Part shown: positions 17,047-25,807 of the stretch, in pieces
Numbering within the stretch: the stretch's first letter is position 1
Layout of the letters: each line of letters starts with the position of its first letter
Assembly: GCA_964535215.1 (NCBI GenBank)
Contig: CAZHST010000018.1
Location: 1 to 64,000, forward strand
DNA length: 64,000 bases
Reading direction: 5' to 3'
From: JACQHM01 sp964535215
Lineage (GTDB): Bacteria > Methylomirabilota > Methylomirabilia > Methylomirabilales > JACQHM01
Made by a program: the position numbers and the translations under genes
Notes under the pieces: generated by a model
The model's input: only the letters and a program-made list of their open reading frames with translations
Told to the model about the DNA's origin: nothing
The model's database searches: none

Positions 17047-17655
17047 CTAAAGGCTAAGGGCTCGGGTGGGCTCGACCAGGACCCCCTGCAGCCCGAACTC
17101 TAGGAGGCCGTCCACAACCGCCTTCACATCCAGGGCCGAAATCTGCTTCGAGGCGAGCTGCCCCATGACCTCCTTCATCCCGCCCAGGATACCGTAGGCG
17201 ACGAGCCTCGTCGGACACGGGCGGACCAGACCCATCTCGATCCCCAGTTTCAACGCCCACTCGATCCGGTCCACGACCTTTTCGTAGAAGCGGTGAAGGG
17301 CCTGGTCCACCTCCCGGTCCAGCCCGATGGCGTGGTGGAACAGGATCCGGACCAGCTCCGGCTCCTCCAGGGCGAAGGTGATCACCCGGGTGAGATTCGC
17401 CCGGAGCTGCTCAAGGGGGGGAGGGTGGCCTTCTTCCAGCCGGATCGTCTCGATCCGCCGGTCCAGCTCCTTCAGGAGGGAGTCCAGGAGGGAGGTGAAG
17501 ATATGCCGCTTGTTCTTGAAGTACAGGTAGAAGGTCCCCCGGGCGATCCCGGCTCTCTGGATGATGTCGGCGATGCTTGCCCGATGGAACCCCTTTCGGG
17601 CGAACACCCCTTTGGCCGCGTCAAGGACCTGCTCCCGTCGCCGCTCCTTTCGCAC
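17047..17655 (-). CDS. TetR/AcrR family transcriptional regulator
   Basis: A 202-aa repressor-type protein. The N-terminal helix-turn-helix reads EQVLDAAKGVFARKGFHRAS...IIQRAGIARGTFYLYFKNK, a textbook TetR DNA-binding domain; the C-terminal ligand domain is helical. The GTG at 17655 gives the typical short N-terminus and has AGGAGAGGGGG upstream; the same frame stays open to a TTG at 17703. It lies just upstream of, and in the same direction as, the HgdB-like/activase operon and probably controls it through the palindrome at 16970-16991. The ligand may be an acyl-CoA (inference). Confidence 0.88.
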   Translation of the reverse strand: MRKERRREQVLDAAKGVFARKGFHRASIADIIQRAGIARGTFYLYFKNKRHIFTSLLDSLLKELDRRIETIRLEEGHPPPLEQLRANLTRVITFALEEPELVRILFHHAIGLDREVDQALHRFYEKVVDRIEWALKLGIEMGLVRPCPTRLVAYGILGGMKEVMGQLASKQISALDVKAVVDGLLEFGLQGVLVEPTRALSL

Positions 17656-17996
17656 CTTTCCCCCTCTCCTGCCCGTGAACACCCCCGACCGGGGCCCTTT
17701 CAATCACCGGACCGTTCACCAGCTCGCGCCGGACATCCCCTTCCCCAAGACGCCAAGGGTCTCGAGCTGTAACACGGGTGTTCGTGACCATGACCTACGA
17801 CTTCTCCCCTCTGCCTCCTCTCGAAGGTGGGGTCTTCGCTGCCCCAACTTTAAGGCGGTCCAGGGCGCATGTCAAGCGAGAAATGGGCCCTTTGACGGCC
17901 AGCGAGCTTCGCAGGCCTCACCTCCCGGATCAGTATCTGCCCTCCGCTCAAGGAAGCGGTGCCTTGACGCCCTGTCCTGCAGCCGGAGAGGAGCCT

Positions 17997-18728
17997 TCAC
18001 CGGAGCCTCGGCTTCAACCACCTGGGCACCTCCTCCAGGACCTGGGTGTGGTATTTCAGCTCCGCATGGTTAAACCAGTGGTGGAGGTAGTGGAGGATAC
18101 TTTTGGAGAGGGGGGCCGGCTGATGCTGGTGGGTGGTGATCTCCAGAAGCTCGGCCTGGGGGAGGTCCTTCTTTACCTCCAGCGTCCCCTCAATCAAGGT
18201 CGGGATATCCCCCTTCGCATAGACGAGGAGTGTGGCCCCATCCCTCCGGGGGACATCCCCCAGGTCCCGGAGGAGATCGAGGATCTGGCCCGGATCGGAC
18301 ACCTTCACGGTCGTGCTGGCGAAGGCGAGGAGGATCTGCCTCCCCTCCTCCGAGGGCTTTTTCGGGATCGCCGGCGAGAGGGCGACGACTACATCGGCCG
18401 TGCTCATCAGGGCCAAGCGGCCCCCCAGGCTGTGGCCGATGGCGGCCACCCGGCCGAAGCGGCGGAGGAAGTGGATCGCCGCCTCGAGATCGTCCAGCAT
18501 CCGCTCATCCAGGAGGGTCGGGTTCTCCCCGTGGCCCCGGAGGTCAAAGCAGAGGGCGGCCACCCCCGCTTCGGCCAGCCTGGCCGCCAGCCCCATCATC
18601 TGCTCCTTTGAGCCCCCGTAGCCGTGGCAGAGGGCCGCCCCGCCGATCGGCTGCTCGGGCCGGTAGAGGTAGGCGGGGACAGGTTTTCCATCGGCGGTTC
18701 GCAGGTCATCGAGTCGTTGGAATTCCAT
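17997..18728 (-). CDS. Alpha/beta hydrolase
   Basis: A 243-aa serine hydrolase. GHSLGG (about residues 130-135) is the nucleophile elbow, GHGENP lies near the oxyanion region, and an acidic residue and a histidine (near YAKGDIP and ITTHQHQ) could complete the triad. It begins 8 bases after the stop of the ABC ATPase gene, so it is the last gene of the transporter operon; it might act on an ester or amide the transporter imports (inference). About 290 bases between this gene's end and tetR show no gene. Confidence 0.82.
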   Translation of the reverse strand: MEFQRLDDLRTADGKPVPAYLYRPEQPIGGAALCHGYGGSKEQMMGLAARLAEAGVAALCFDLRGHGENPTLLDERMLDDLEAAIHFLRRFGRVAAIGHSLGGRLALMSTADVVVALSPAIPKKPSEEGRQILLAFASTTVKVSDPGQILDLLRDLGDVPRRDGATLLVYAKGDIPTLIEGTLEVKKDLPQAELLEITTHQHQPAPLSKSILHYLHHWFNHAELKYHTQVLEEVPRWLKPRLR

Positions 18729-18736
18729 CTTCGCTC

Positions 18737-19465
18737 CTATTCTCCCTTTTTCCCCAGGTAGGCCTCCACGACCAGCGGATCCTGGAGCACCGCCTCCGGC
18801 CTTCCTTCGGCGATCACCTCCCCCTGGTGGAGGACCATTGCCCGGTTGGCCAGCTCGCAGACGGCGGTGATCGAGGGCTCGATCAAGAAGAGGCTGATCC
18901 CCTCCCCTTGGAGCCCCTTCAGGAGGGAGACGATCTCCCAGGAGGCAGCGGGGCTCAAGCCGGAGAGGGGCTCATCGAGGAGGAGGACCTTCGGCGCTGT
19001 CGAGAGGGCCATGGCCAGCTCCAGCCGTTTCCGCTGGCCCAGGCTTAACGCCTTGGCCGGCCTTTCGGCCTCTCCCGCCATCCCCACGAACTTGAGGAGC
19101 CGGAAGGCCTCCTCTTCGGCTTCCTTCACCGGGGGTCTCCCCTTCCGGCTGAAGAGGACGCCGACCAGGACGTTCTCCAGAAGGCTCAGCTCGGGGAAGG
19201 GACCGGGCCACTGGAACGTCCGCCCGATGCCTCTTCGGCAGATCCGGTGGGGGCTTTCCCCGGTGATCTCCTCGCCTCGAAACCAGATGTTCCCCGAGGT
19301 GGGGAGGAGGAGACCTGAGATCACGTTGAAGAGGGTGGTCTTGCCGCTTCCATTCGGGCCGATTAAGGCCAGGACCTCCCCCTCTTGAAGGAGGAAATCC
19401 ACCCCTTTCAGGGCCTGGAGGCCTCCAAACCACTTGCTGATCCTCTTCCCTTGAAGCAGTGCCAT
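18737..19465 (-). CDS. ABC transporter ATP-binding protein (LivG type)
   Basis: A 242-aa ATPase of the branched-chain amino acid (HAAT) importer family. Walker A is GPNGSGKTT, the signature is LSLGQRKRLELAMAL, Walker B is VLLLDEPLSGL, and FLIEPSI stands where the H-loop normally is: a Glu-Pro replaces the usual Glu-His, which is worth checking. It is in one unit with the fused permease and the binding protein. No LivF partner is found in the window. Confidence 0.88.
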   Translation of the reverse strand: MALLQGKRISKWFGGLQALKGVDFLLQEGEVLALIGPNGSGKTTLFNVISGLLLPTSGNIWFRGEEITGESPHRICRRGIGRTFQWPGPFPELSLLENVLVGVLFSRKGRPPVKEAEEEAFRLLKFVGMAGEAERPAKALSLGQRKRLELAMALSTAPKVLLLDEPLSGLSPAASWEIVSLLKGLQGEGISLFLIEPSITAVCELANRAMVLHQGEVIAEGRPEAVLQDPLVVEAYLGKKGE

Positions 19466-19508
19466 CCCGATTCAAACTATACCATGACCGGGGAAAAGAC
19501 GAAAACCT

Positions 19509-21356
19509 CTATGGGCCTCCCCCCACAAGACCCCGGGGGAGGAAGAGGAGGGCGAACAGGAGGGCGAGGGCGTAGGGGATCTGGTGGAGCCAGGGGAAAG
19601 TGGGCTGGAGGAGGAGCTCGTTCCCTAACGAGAGCACGAGGGCTCCCACGACCGGGCCCAAGGGATGCTGCCTCCCCCCCACCAGGGCCATGACCAGGGG
19701 GAGGAAGGAGAAAGAGAGGCTAAAGGCGGTCCCGGGCTCAAGGGCCTGGAGGAGGTGGGCGTAGAGGCCGCCTCCAAACCCGGCGATTCCTCCGCTGAAG
19801 GCCAGGATGAGCAGCTTGATCCTGAAGGTGGCCACCCCCAGGACCTCGGCCCGCTCTTCCCCCTGGTGGATGGCGCGGAGGGCAAGCCCCAGCCATGAGC
19901 CGGAGAGCTTCCGGGCGAGGGTGTAGAGGACGACGAGGAGGAGGACGAAGAAGGCGTAGACTGCCCCCCGGTTCGAGGAAAGGTCAAGGGTCCAGCGTCC
20001 CAGTGGGATGGCAGGGAGCGGGGGGATGCCGATCAGCCCCCAGGCCCCCTCGGTGAGGGAAGTCCAGTTGAAAGCGAGGGCCTTCAGGATCTCGGCCCAG
20101 GCCAGGGTGGCCAGGGAAAAGGAGGGGCCCCGGAGGTGGAGGCACGTGACCCCCATCGGGACGGCAAGGAGGAGGGAGAGGCCCGTGCCGAGGAGGAGGG
20201 TGATGAGGGGGGAAAGGCCTCCTTTCAGGCTCAAGATGGCTGAGGCGTAAGCCCCCAGGCCGAAGAAGGCGGCATGGCCGAAGGAGAAGAGGCCGGGAGA
20301 GGCGAGGAGGGTCCAGCTTAAGGCCAGGGCAGCGAAGAGGAGGGCCAGGGTGAGCGCGTAGAGGGTGTAGTCGTCCGGCCGGAGGAGAAGCGGGGACAGG
20401 AGGAGGCCGAGGAGGAGGATCTCCGCCCGTCTGATCCGTTTGGTGGGTTTGCCGGCGGATGGCACCCCGTGGGCGTTTTCCCTCATCGGCGGGTGGCCCT
20501 CGCGCTTCCCACCCAGGCCAAAGGATCGCCGTTGGAGGAGCAGGAGGAGGAGCAGGAAGCTGAAGGCTTCTTTCCAGGAGGCCCCGATCAAGAAGACGAC
20601 CAGGGCCTCGACCAGGCCGAAGAGGAGTCCTCCCACCAGAAGGCCGAGGGGCCGGCCAATCCCCCCGAGGATCGTCAGGATCAGGGCGATGATCGTGGCC
20701 TCGACGCCCGCCGTTGGGGTGATGGCGTGGAGGAGGGCGAAGAGGGGACCCGAGAGGCCGGCCAGGGCCCCTCCCAGGAGCAGGGTGAGACGCTCAATCC
20801 TTTGGGGATTGATCCCTACAAGGGCCGCTGCCTCCCGATCAAGGCTAAAGGCCCGCATGGCCTTTCCCAGGAAGGTCCGGTGGAGGAAGGTGGAGAGGCT
20901 AAAGAAGAGGAGCAAGGAGAAGAGGCCGGCCAGGAGCCTCCCCCGACTGACCTTGAGGGGGCCCAAGGCGATGGTCTCGTCGAAGGCGGGGATGGCGATC
21001 ACCCGGTAGTTGGCGGTGAAGAGGGCCTGCATCAGATTCTGGAGGAGGAGGGAGAAGGCGAAGGTCAGGACCAGGGCGTGGAGCTCGAAGGGTTTTCTGA
21101 TCCGGGGCAGGAGCCCTTTGAGGGAAAAGGCAAGGGGCATGGTCAGGAGGGCGGCGAGGGGCATCGTCAGGATCGGGGAAACGTTGAAGGAGCCCCAGAG
21201 CCCGTAGGCCAGGTAGGCGCCCAGGACCACCAGCTCGCCGTGGGCTAAATTGATGAGCCTGGCCACGCCGAGGATCAGGGCAAACCCTGAGGCGATCAGG
21301 GCGTAGAGGGTTCCCATCAGGGCGCCGGCGATCAGGACCTCAACGAGCGAGATCAC
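19509..21356 (-). CDS. Fused LivH-LivM branched-chain amino acid-type permease
   Basis: A 615-aa integral membrane protein made of both permease halves. Residues 1 to about 290 match LivH (GTLYALIASGFALILGVARLINLAHGELVVLGAY), and from about 330 match LivM (SPGLFSFGHAAFFGLGAYASAIL, then EILKALAFNWTSLTEGAWGLIG). A basic linker (about 290-325) joins them. The start is the GTG at 21356, which overlaps the stop of the binding-protein gene; a longer frame upstream is its shadow. Usually these are two genes, so the fusion is notable. Confidence 0.85.
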   Translation of the reverse strand: MISLVEVLIAGALMGTLYALIASGFALILGVARLINLAHGELVVLGAYLAYGLWGSFNVSPILTMPLAALLTMPLAFSLKGLLPRIRKPFELHALVLTFAFSLLLQNLMQALFTANYRVIAIPAFDETIALGPLKVSRGRLLAGLFSLLLFFSLSTFLHRTFLGKAMRAFSLDREAAALVGINPQRIERLTLLLGGALAGLSGPLFALLHAITPTAGVEATIIALILTILGGIGRPLGLLVGGLLFGLVEALVVFLIGASWKEAFSFLLLLLLLQRRSFGLGGKREGHPPMRENAHGVPSAGKPTKRIRRAEILLLGLLLSPLLLRPDDYTLYALTLALLFAALALSWTLLASPGLFSFGHAAFFGLGAYASAILSLKGGLSPLITLLLGTGLSLLLAVPMGVTCLHLRGPSFSLATLAWAEILKALAFNWTSLTEGAWGLIGIPPLPAIPLGRWTLDLSSNRGAVYAFFVLLLVVLYTLARKLSGSWLGLALRAIHQGEERAEVLGVATFRIKLLILAFSGGIAGFGGGLYAHLLQALEPGTAFSLSFSFLPLVMALVGGRQHPLGPVVGALVLSLGNELLLQPTFPWLHQIPYALALLFALLFLPRGLVGGGP

Positions 21357-22579
21357 CTTCGCCCTTTCCAGGGAGGCATCGGGTAGACCACCGGGCCTGT
21401 CGCCCGGTCGGGAGGGTAAACGACGATGGGCTTTCCCCCCTGGATCTGGATCAGGACCCGCCGGTAGAAGAGGGGCTCCCCTCCCTCGGCAAACCGGAGG
21501 CGCTCGAGAGGGAGGAGGAGGTCCAGGTTTGCCAGCTCGTTTCGGAGAGTCTCTCCGGAGGGGGGGAGGCCTTTTGCCAGGGTGGCCTCCAGGGCGGCGA
21601 TTAAGGCCCTGGCCGCCCCATAGCCGTGCATGGCGAGGGGAGGAGGATCGGTGCCGAAGCGCGCCCGAAAGCCCCTGACGAAGGCCGAGGACTCCGCCTC
21701 CGTTCCCGGCAGGGTCACCCCCGGCTCCCACCCGGTGGTGCCGAAGAGGAACTCGCTTAACGGCCCAAGCTCCTTGACCACCTCGGGGAACTCCATCCCG
21801 AACGTCCCCAGAAACGCCTTCACGGTGATCCGTAAGCCGTGGAGCTGGCGGATCATCAGGAGGTGATCGGCGAAGAAGGCGTTGGAGAGGAGCACATCCA
21901 CCTTGGCATCCCTGACCCTCAGGAGGAGGGGGGTGAAGTCGGAGAGGCCGGAGGTGAAGAACTCGTAGACCGGCACCTCCACCCCGGCCTTCTGGAGGAT
22001 CAGGCGTTGCCTGGCCGCGAGCTGGGAGGCCCCCGGCGTGTTGGAGGAGAGGAGGGCGACCCGTTTCGCCTTGAAGAGGTGGAGGATCGCCCCGGCCGTT
22101 GCGTCCAGGTATCCCTCGAGGCTGCTCATGCGGAAGAAGTAACGGAAGCCCCGCTGGACCAGACGCTCGTCCAAAGAGGCGGCGGCGAGATACGGCGTCT
22201 TGTGCCTTTCCGCCACTTCGGCCACCGGCCCCACCAGGCTGTCGACGTAGCCGCCGACCAGGGCGACCACCTTCTGCTTTGCCAGGAGCTCCTCGGCGGC
22301 CGCCACGGCCCGCTCGGGCCTCCCCTCATCATCCCTGGTAAGGAGGGCGAGCTTCACCCCTTTCAGGCCTCCCCGTCGGTTCACCTCCTCGACGGCGTAC
22401 TGGATCCCCTGGTGGAGGGCCCGCCCCTGGGCGGCGAACTGGCCGGTCAGGGGGTTGATCGCTCCGATCCTGATCGGGATCTCTGGAGCGGACGCCGAAG
22501 GGAGCAGGAACCCGATGGTGAGAAGCCCCAGCAGGGTCTTGAGGATGCTACCCTTTCTCCCTCGGCCTCGAGCACGCAT
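21353..22579 (-). CDS. ABC transporter substrate-binding protein (LivK type)
   Basis: A 408-aa periplasmic binding protein of the type I fold that feeds a HAAT importer. A basic N-terminus and hydrophobic stretch (LLGLLTIGFLLPSASA) form the signal peptide; no lipobox cysteine is seen. The mature protein begins IPIRIGAINPLTGQFAAQG, typical of the family. The ATG at 22579 has AAGGAGGGGGAG upstream; an earlier GTG at 22600 would bury that site. It is the first gene of the operon, served by the promoter at 22692-22720. Ligand unknown; homologues bind amino acids, amides or aromatic acids. Confidence 0.88.
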   Translation of the reverse strand: MRARGRGRKGSILKTLLGLLTIGFLLPSASAPEIPIRIGAINPLTGQFAAQGRALHQGIQYAVEEVNRRGGLKGVKLALLTRDDEGRPERAVAAAEELLAKQKVVALVGGYVDSLVGPVAEVAERHKTPYLAAASLDERLVQRGFRYFFRMSSLEGYLDATAGAILHLFKAKRVALLSSNTPGASQLAARQRLILQKAGVEVPVYEFFTSGLSDFTPLLLRVRDAKVDVLLSNAFFADHLLMIRQLHGLRITVKAFLGTFGMEFPEVVKELGPLSEFLFGTTGWEPGVTLPGTEAESSAFVRGFRARFGTDPPPLAMHGYGAARALIAALEATLAKGLPPSGETLRNELANLDLLLPLERLRFAEGGEPLFYRRVLIQIQGGKPIVVYPPDRATGPVVYPMPPWKGRR

Positions 22580-22691
22580 CAAGCTCCCCCTCCTTTCCAC
22601 TCCAGAGCCTATCGGGCCAGTCCCGTCACCGCCTCTTCACCCCACGGTTCGAAGGGATGACAACCCGCAGCCTTTTATCACCTCCGTCGCA

Positions 22692-22720
22692 AGGATAGGA
22701 GCCCCGGGGTATCTTGTCAA
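22692..22720 (-). promoter_or_regulatory. Sigma-70 promoter for the Liv-type operon
   Basis: On the minus strand TTGACA (22720-22715) and TATCCT (22697-22692) are spaced by 17 bases. The -35 box is part of the inverted repeat shared with the divergent promoter. Confidence 0.6.
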
Positions 22721-22741
22721 GTCACGACGGGCGACTTGACA
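22715..22741. promoter_or_regulatory. 27-bp inverted repeat carrying two divergent -35 boxes
   Basis: TGTCAAGTC and GACTTGACA are perfect 9-base arms around a 9-base centre. Each arm contains a TTGACA facing away from the other, so one protein bound here could control both directions. Confidence 0.6.
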
Positions 22742-22765
22742 GCCCCATCAGGGTGAAGGTAGCAT
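22736..22765 (+). promoter_or_regulatory. Sigma-70 promoter for the SBBP protein gene
   Basis: TTGACA at 22736-22741 and TAGCAT at 22760-22765 with 18 bases between. The start codon at 22823 is about 50 bases beyond the expected transcription start. Confidence 0.6.
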
Positions 22766-22822
22766 CGGGGGGATGTCGGGGGGGAGGTCCCAGCGGGGAG
22801 ACGCTTCAGTCGGAAGGGAAGG

Positions 22823-25207
22823 ATGAGAAGGCTCTGGAGGGTTGTGACAAGAGGCATGGCTGTTCTGGGGCTCTTCATGGTGAGTCTGGCCCCGGTCGGG
22901 GGAGGGGCGCCGTCCTCCCAACCGTTGGTTTTCGAGGCCAATCACGGCCAGACCGACCCCCGGGTAAAGCTTTTATCCCGGGGCAGGGGGTACACCCTGT
23001 TTTTGACCCCCGATGAGGCGGTGCTCGTCTTAAAGCAGGGGTCGGGGATCAGGGGTCTGGGGATGGTACGGATGAAGCTCGTTGGCGCTAACCCCCAGCC
23101 CCGGATCAGCGGATTGGATGCCCTCCCGGGCAGGGTCCACTACTTCCGTGGCAATGACCCGACAAAGTGGCGTACCAACATCCCCATCTACGCGAGGGTG
23201 CAGTACAAGGGCATCTACCCCGGCATTGACCTTATCTACCACGGTAGCCCCCACCAACTCGAGTACGACTTCGTGGTCGCCCCCGGTGCCGACCCTAAAG
23301 CTATCAGGCTTGCCTTTGAGGGAGCAGACAACCTCGAACTCGATGTCCAGGGTGATTTAGTCCTGCCCACCGCCAGGGGTCAGCTCCGCCTGCATAAGCC
23401 CCGTATCTATCAGGAGCTGGGCAACTTTAAGCAGGAGATCTCCGGTGGCTACGTGCTGCTTCGACCCCCAACCCCCTCCCCCCATCCCCCAACCTCGATG
23501 GTGAGGTTCCACGTGGGCGCCTATGATCCCCGCAGGCCCCTGGTCATTGACCCGATACTCACCTATTCCACGTACCTCGGCGGAACCGGTACCGACAGCG
23601 GAACCCGCATCGCCGTGGATGCGGAAGGGAGGGCCTATGTGACGGGGGTGACGGCTTCCTTTGACTTTCCTGCAACCCCAGGGGCTGTCCAACCCTCCAA
23701 AGGAGGGGACCACGATGTCTTTGTAACCAAGCTGGATGCCGCAGGCTCCCTGCCTGTCTACTCCACGTACCTGGGTGGCCTTGGTGATGAATTCGAGGGC
23801 GGCATCGCCATAGATGGTGCCGGGAACGCCTACGTGACAGGGACGACCGAGTCCGGGGGCACCTTTCCCCAGGTGAATCCCCTGCAGACCTGCAATGCAA
23901 CCTTAGAAGTCTTCGTGGTGAAGCTGGACGCGAGCGGTTCGGCCCTTCCCTACTCGACGTGTGTGAGCGGCGGGAGAAACGAACGGGGCTTGGGCATCGC
24001 CGTGGACGCCGACGGCAACGCCTACGTGACCGGTTGGACCAACTCCTCGGGCGCTTTCTCCACGGCTCCTTTCCCCACGACCGAAGGGGCCTTCCAGACC
24101 ACCTACGGCGGCGGTGCCTCAGACGCCTTCGTGGTGAAGCTGGACGCGAGCGGCTCCGCGTTTCTCTACTCCACGTTCCTTGGTGGAAGCGGCAATGATG
24201 AAGGTCACGCCGTTGCCGTGGATGCCTCCGGCATGGCCTACCTGACGGGGTTGACCACTTCACCCGACTTCCCCACGGTGAACCCCCTCCAGGGTCTGAG
24301 GGGCGTCTACGATGCGTTTGTGACCAAACTGAATGTTTCCGGCTCCTCCCTGGTCTATTCGACTTATCTTGGCGGCAGCGGCGATGAGGCCGGTCATGGC
24401 ATTGCCGTGGACGCTTCCGGCAACAGTTACGTCACCGGGAGAACCGATTCCTCCGACTTCCCCACGAAGCTTCCCTTTCAACCCACAAACGGAGGCAGCG
24501 TTGACGCCTTTGTGACGAAGTTGAACGCCACTGGCTCTGCCTTCATCTACTCAACCTACCTCGGGGGCAGCGGCTTCGAGAACGACGCCGATTTCGATTT
24601 TCTGGCCCGTCGCGTTGGAGGCATTGCTGTGGATGCTTCCGATAACGCCTATGTGACGGGCTCTACGACCTCATCGGACTTCCCCACGGCGAACCCCTTC
24701 CAGCCTGCAAGCGGCGGTAGCTATGATGTCTTCATCACGAAGTTAAATGCCACCGGCTCCACGCTTGGCTACTCGACCTATCTTGGGGGCAGCGGCAGCG
24801 ACCGGGGTCATGGCGTTGCGTTGGACGCTTCCGGCAACACCTATGTGACCGGAGAAACCGGCTCGACCGATTTTCCCACGACCGAAGGGGCCTTCCAAAC
24901 CGCTTACGGGGGCGGCTTCGGTGACGCCTTTGTGGCAAAAATCAATGCTGACACGGCCCCTGACACGGTGAGGATCCTCGAGGCGGTCTTCTTCGCTCGT
25001 GTCTCGCTTCTGGTCGTCTCCGCCACCTCGACGGCCGCCCCCGACGCGCGCCTGATGCTGACCGTCCCCGGTTGCGTCACCGAGGCCCCCATGAGGCTGA
25101 TCGGGGCCCGTTATCTCTTCGTCAGCCGGGCCTGCACCGGCCTGGATGGGCAGGTGGTGACGGTCACCTCCGATCGTGGCGGCTCTGCCCGGGGGGTCCT
25201 CCGGTAA
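22823..25207 (+). CDS. Secreted SBBP-repeat beta-propeller protein
   Basis: A 794-aa exported protein. A signal peptide (MAVLGLFMVSLAPVGGGA) is followed by an N-terminal domain (FEANHGQTDPRVKLLSRG...) typical of SBBP proteins, then seven repeats of about 60 residues from about 245 to 710 with the pattern YSTYLGGSG..GHGIAVDASGNAYVTG.T.S.DFPT...DAFVTKLN. Seven repeats suit a seven-bladed propeller. The C-terminal 80 residues (ILEAVFFARVSLLVVSATS...) form a separate beta domain with two cysteines. Role probably surface binding; partner unknown. GC content in the repeats is visibly lower than in the neighbours. Confidence 0.85.
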   Translation: MRRLWRVVTRGMAVLGLFMVSLAPVGGGAPSSQPLVFEANHGQTDPRVKLLSRGRGYTLFLTPDEAVLVLKQGSGIRGLGMVRMKLVGANPQPRISGLDALPGRVHYFRGNDPTKWRTNIPIYARVQYKGIYPGIDLIYHGSPHQLEYDFVVAPGADPKAIRLAFEGADNLELDVQGDLVLPTARGQLRLHKPRIYQELGNFKQEISGGYVLLRPPTPSPHPPTSMVRFHVGAYDPRRPLVIDPILTYSTYLGGTGTDSGTRIAVDAEGRAYVTGVTASFDFPATPGAVQPSKGGDHDVFVTKLDAAGSLPVYSTYLGGLGDEFEGGIAIDGAGNAYVTGTTESGGTFPQVNPLQTCNATLEVFVVKLDASGSALPYSTCVSGGRNERGLGIAVDADGNAYVTGWTNSSGAFSTAPFPTTEGAFQTTYGGGASDAFVVKLDASGSAFLYSTFLGGSGNDEGHAVAVDASGMAYLTGLTTSPDFPTVNPLQGLRGVYDAFVTKLNVSGSSLVYSTYLGGSGDEAGHGIAVDASGNSYVTGRTDSSDFPTKLPFQPTNGGSVDAFVTKLNATGSAFIYSTYLGGSGFENDADFDFLARRVGGIAVDASDNAYVTGSTTSSDFPTANPFQPASGGSYDVFITKLNATGSTLGYSTYLGGSGSDRGHGVALDASGNTYVTGETGSTDFPTTEGAFQTAYGGGFGDAFVAKINADTAPDTVRILEAVFFARVSLLVVSATSTAAPDARLMLTVPGCVTEAPMRLIGARYLFVSRACTGLDGQVVTVTSDRGGSARGVLR

Positions 25208-25232
25208 GGTCTTCGGGACGGGAATCCTGCCG

Positions 25233-25628
25233 ATGGAAAAGGTGATGCGGGGCTTCGGGCTTGTTTTGATCCTGATCGGCTTGACATCCTGCACGACGCT
25301 GTTCCCCGAACGGAACCCGCCGGCCCGGGCGCCTGAGGGCATCCGGCGGGTCAGCTTCTTCGTCATCGCCTGGAACGATCAGTGCTACCCGTCCGTCATC
25401 CCGGTGGATCGAGATGGTCGCTCGGTCCTGGTCTCCTTGACCTTTAGAAGCGACGGGAAGAACCACGTGATCTCGATCCCGGCCTTCGGCATCCGGCGCT
25501 ACGTGAAGCGGGATGAGGAGGTGACGGTGGAGTTCCTGGCCGAGCGGTCGGGGATCTTCTCCTTCGACTGTGGCCCTTTGCCCTTCCCCTCCCCTCTGGG
25601 CGGGAACGGGAGGATTGCCATCAAATAA
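25233..25628 (+). CDS. Lipoprotein with cupredoxin-like domain
   Basis: A 131-aa predicted lipoprotein: the signal peptide ends in a lipobox, LTSCTT, with the cysteine as lipidation site. The mature part looks like a cupredoxin-type beta barrel with CYPSVIPVDRDG, a strand, NHVISIPAFGIRRYVKRDEE and then GIFSFDCG; the pairing of a His in NHVISIP and a Cys in FDCG could bind copper, but the downstream His and Met of classical sites are not evident. The ATG at 25233 is chosen; ATG 25245 is the alternative. It follows the SBBP gene by 25 bases and may be co-transcribed. Confidence 0.65.
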   Translation: MEKVMRGFGLVLILIGLTSCTTLFPERNPPARAPEGIRRVSFFVIAWNDQCYPSVIPVDRDGRSVLVSLTFRSDGKNHVISIPAFGIRRYVKRDEEVTVEFLAERSGIFSFDCGPLPFPSPLGGNGRIAIK

Positions 25629-25630
25629 CG

Positions 25631-25660
25631 GATGTCAGATGTTGGATGTTGGATGGGGTG
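25631..25660. repeat. Degenerate heptamer repeat (GGATGTT-type unit)
   Basis: Tandem GGATGTC-AGATGTT-GGATGTT-GGATGGG, period 7. The same unit appears at 53846-53895. It abuts the sigma-factor remnant. Confidence 0.6.
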
Positions 25661-25807
25661 ATCAGAGAACCGCCGGGCGTAGACCATTATGACCGCTACG
25701 TCCGCCTCCTCTATTCGATGATCCTGCGGGTGCTGGCCGTCCCCCCGGAGGCTGAGGAGGTTCTTCAGGACGTGTTCCTCCAGCAGGAGCTGATTGAAGC
25801 GTTGCGG
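25646..25807 (+). pseudogene. Remnant of an ECF sigma factor (region 2)
   Basis: Codons at about 25685-25783 encode HYDRYVRLLYSMILRVLAVP followed by PEAEEVLQDVFLQ, which match sigma-70 region 2.1-2.2 of RpoE-like factors. Nothing of regions 1, 2.4 or 4 remains; the frame then runs into the 3' end of the opposite-strand oxidoreductase. The fragment is cut on both sides and cannot make a working sigma factor. Confidence 0.5.
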
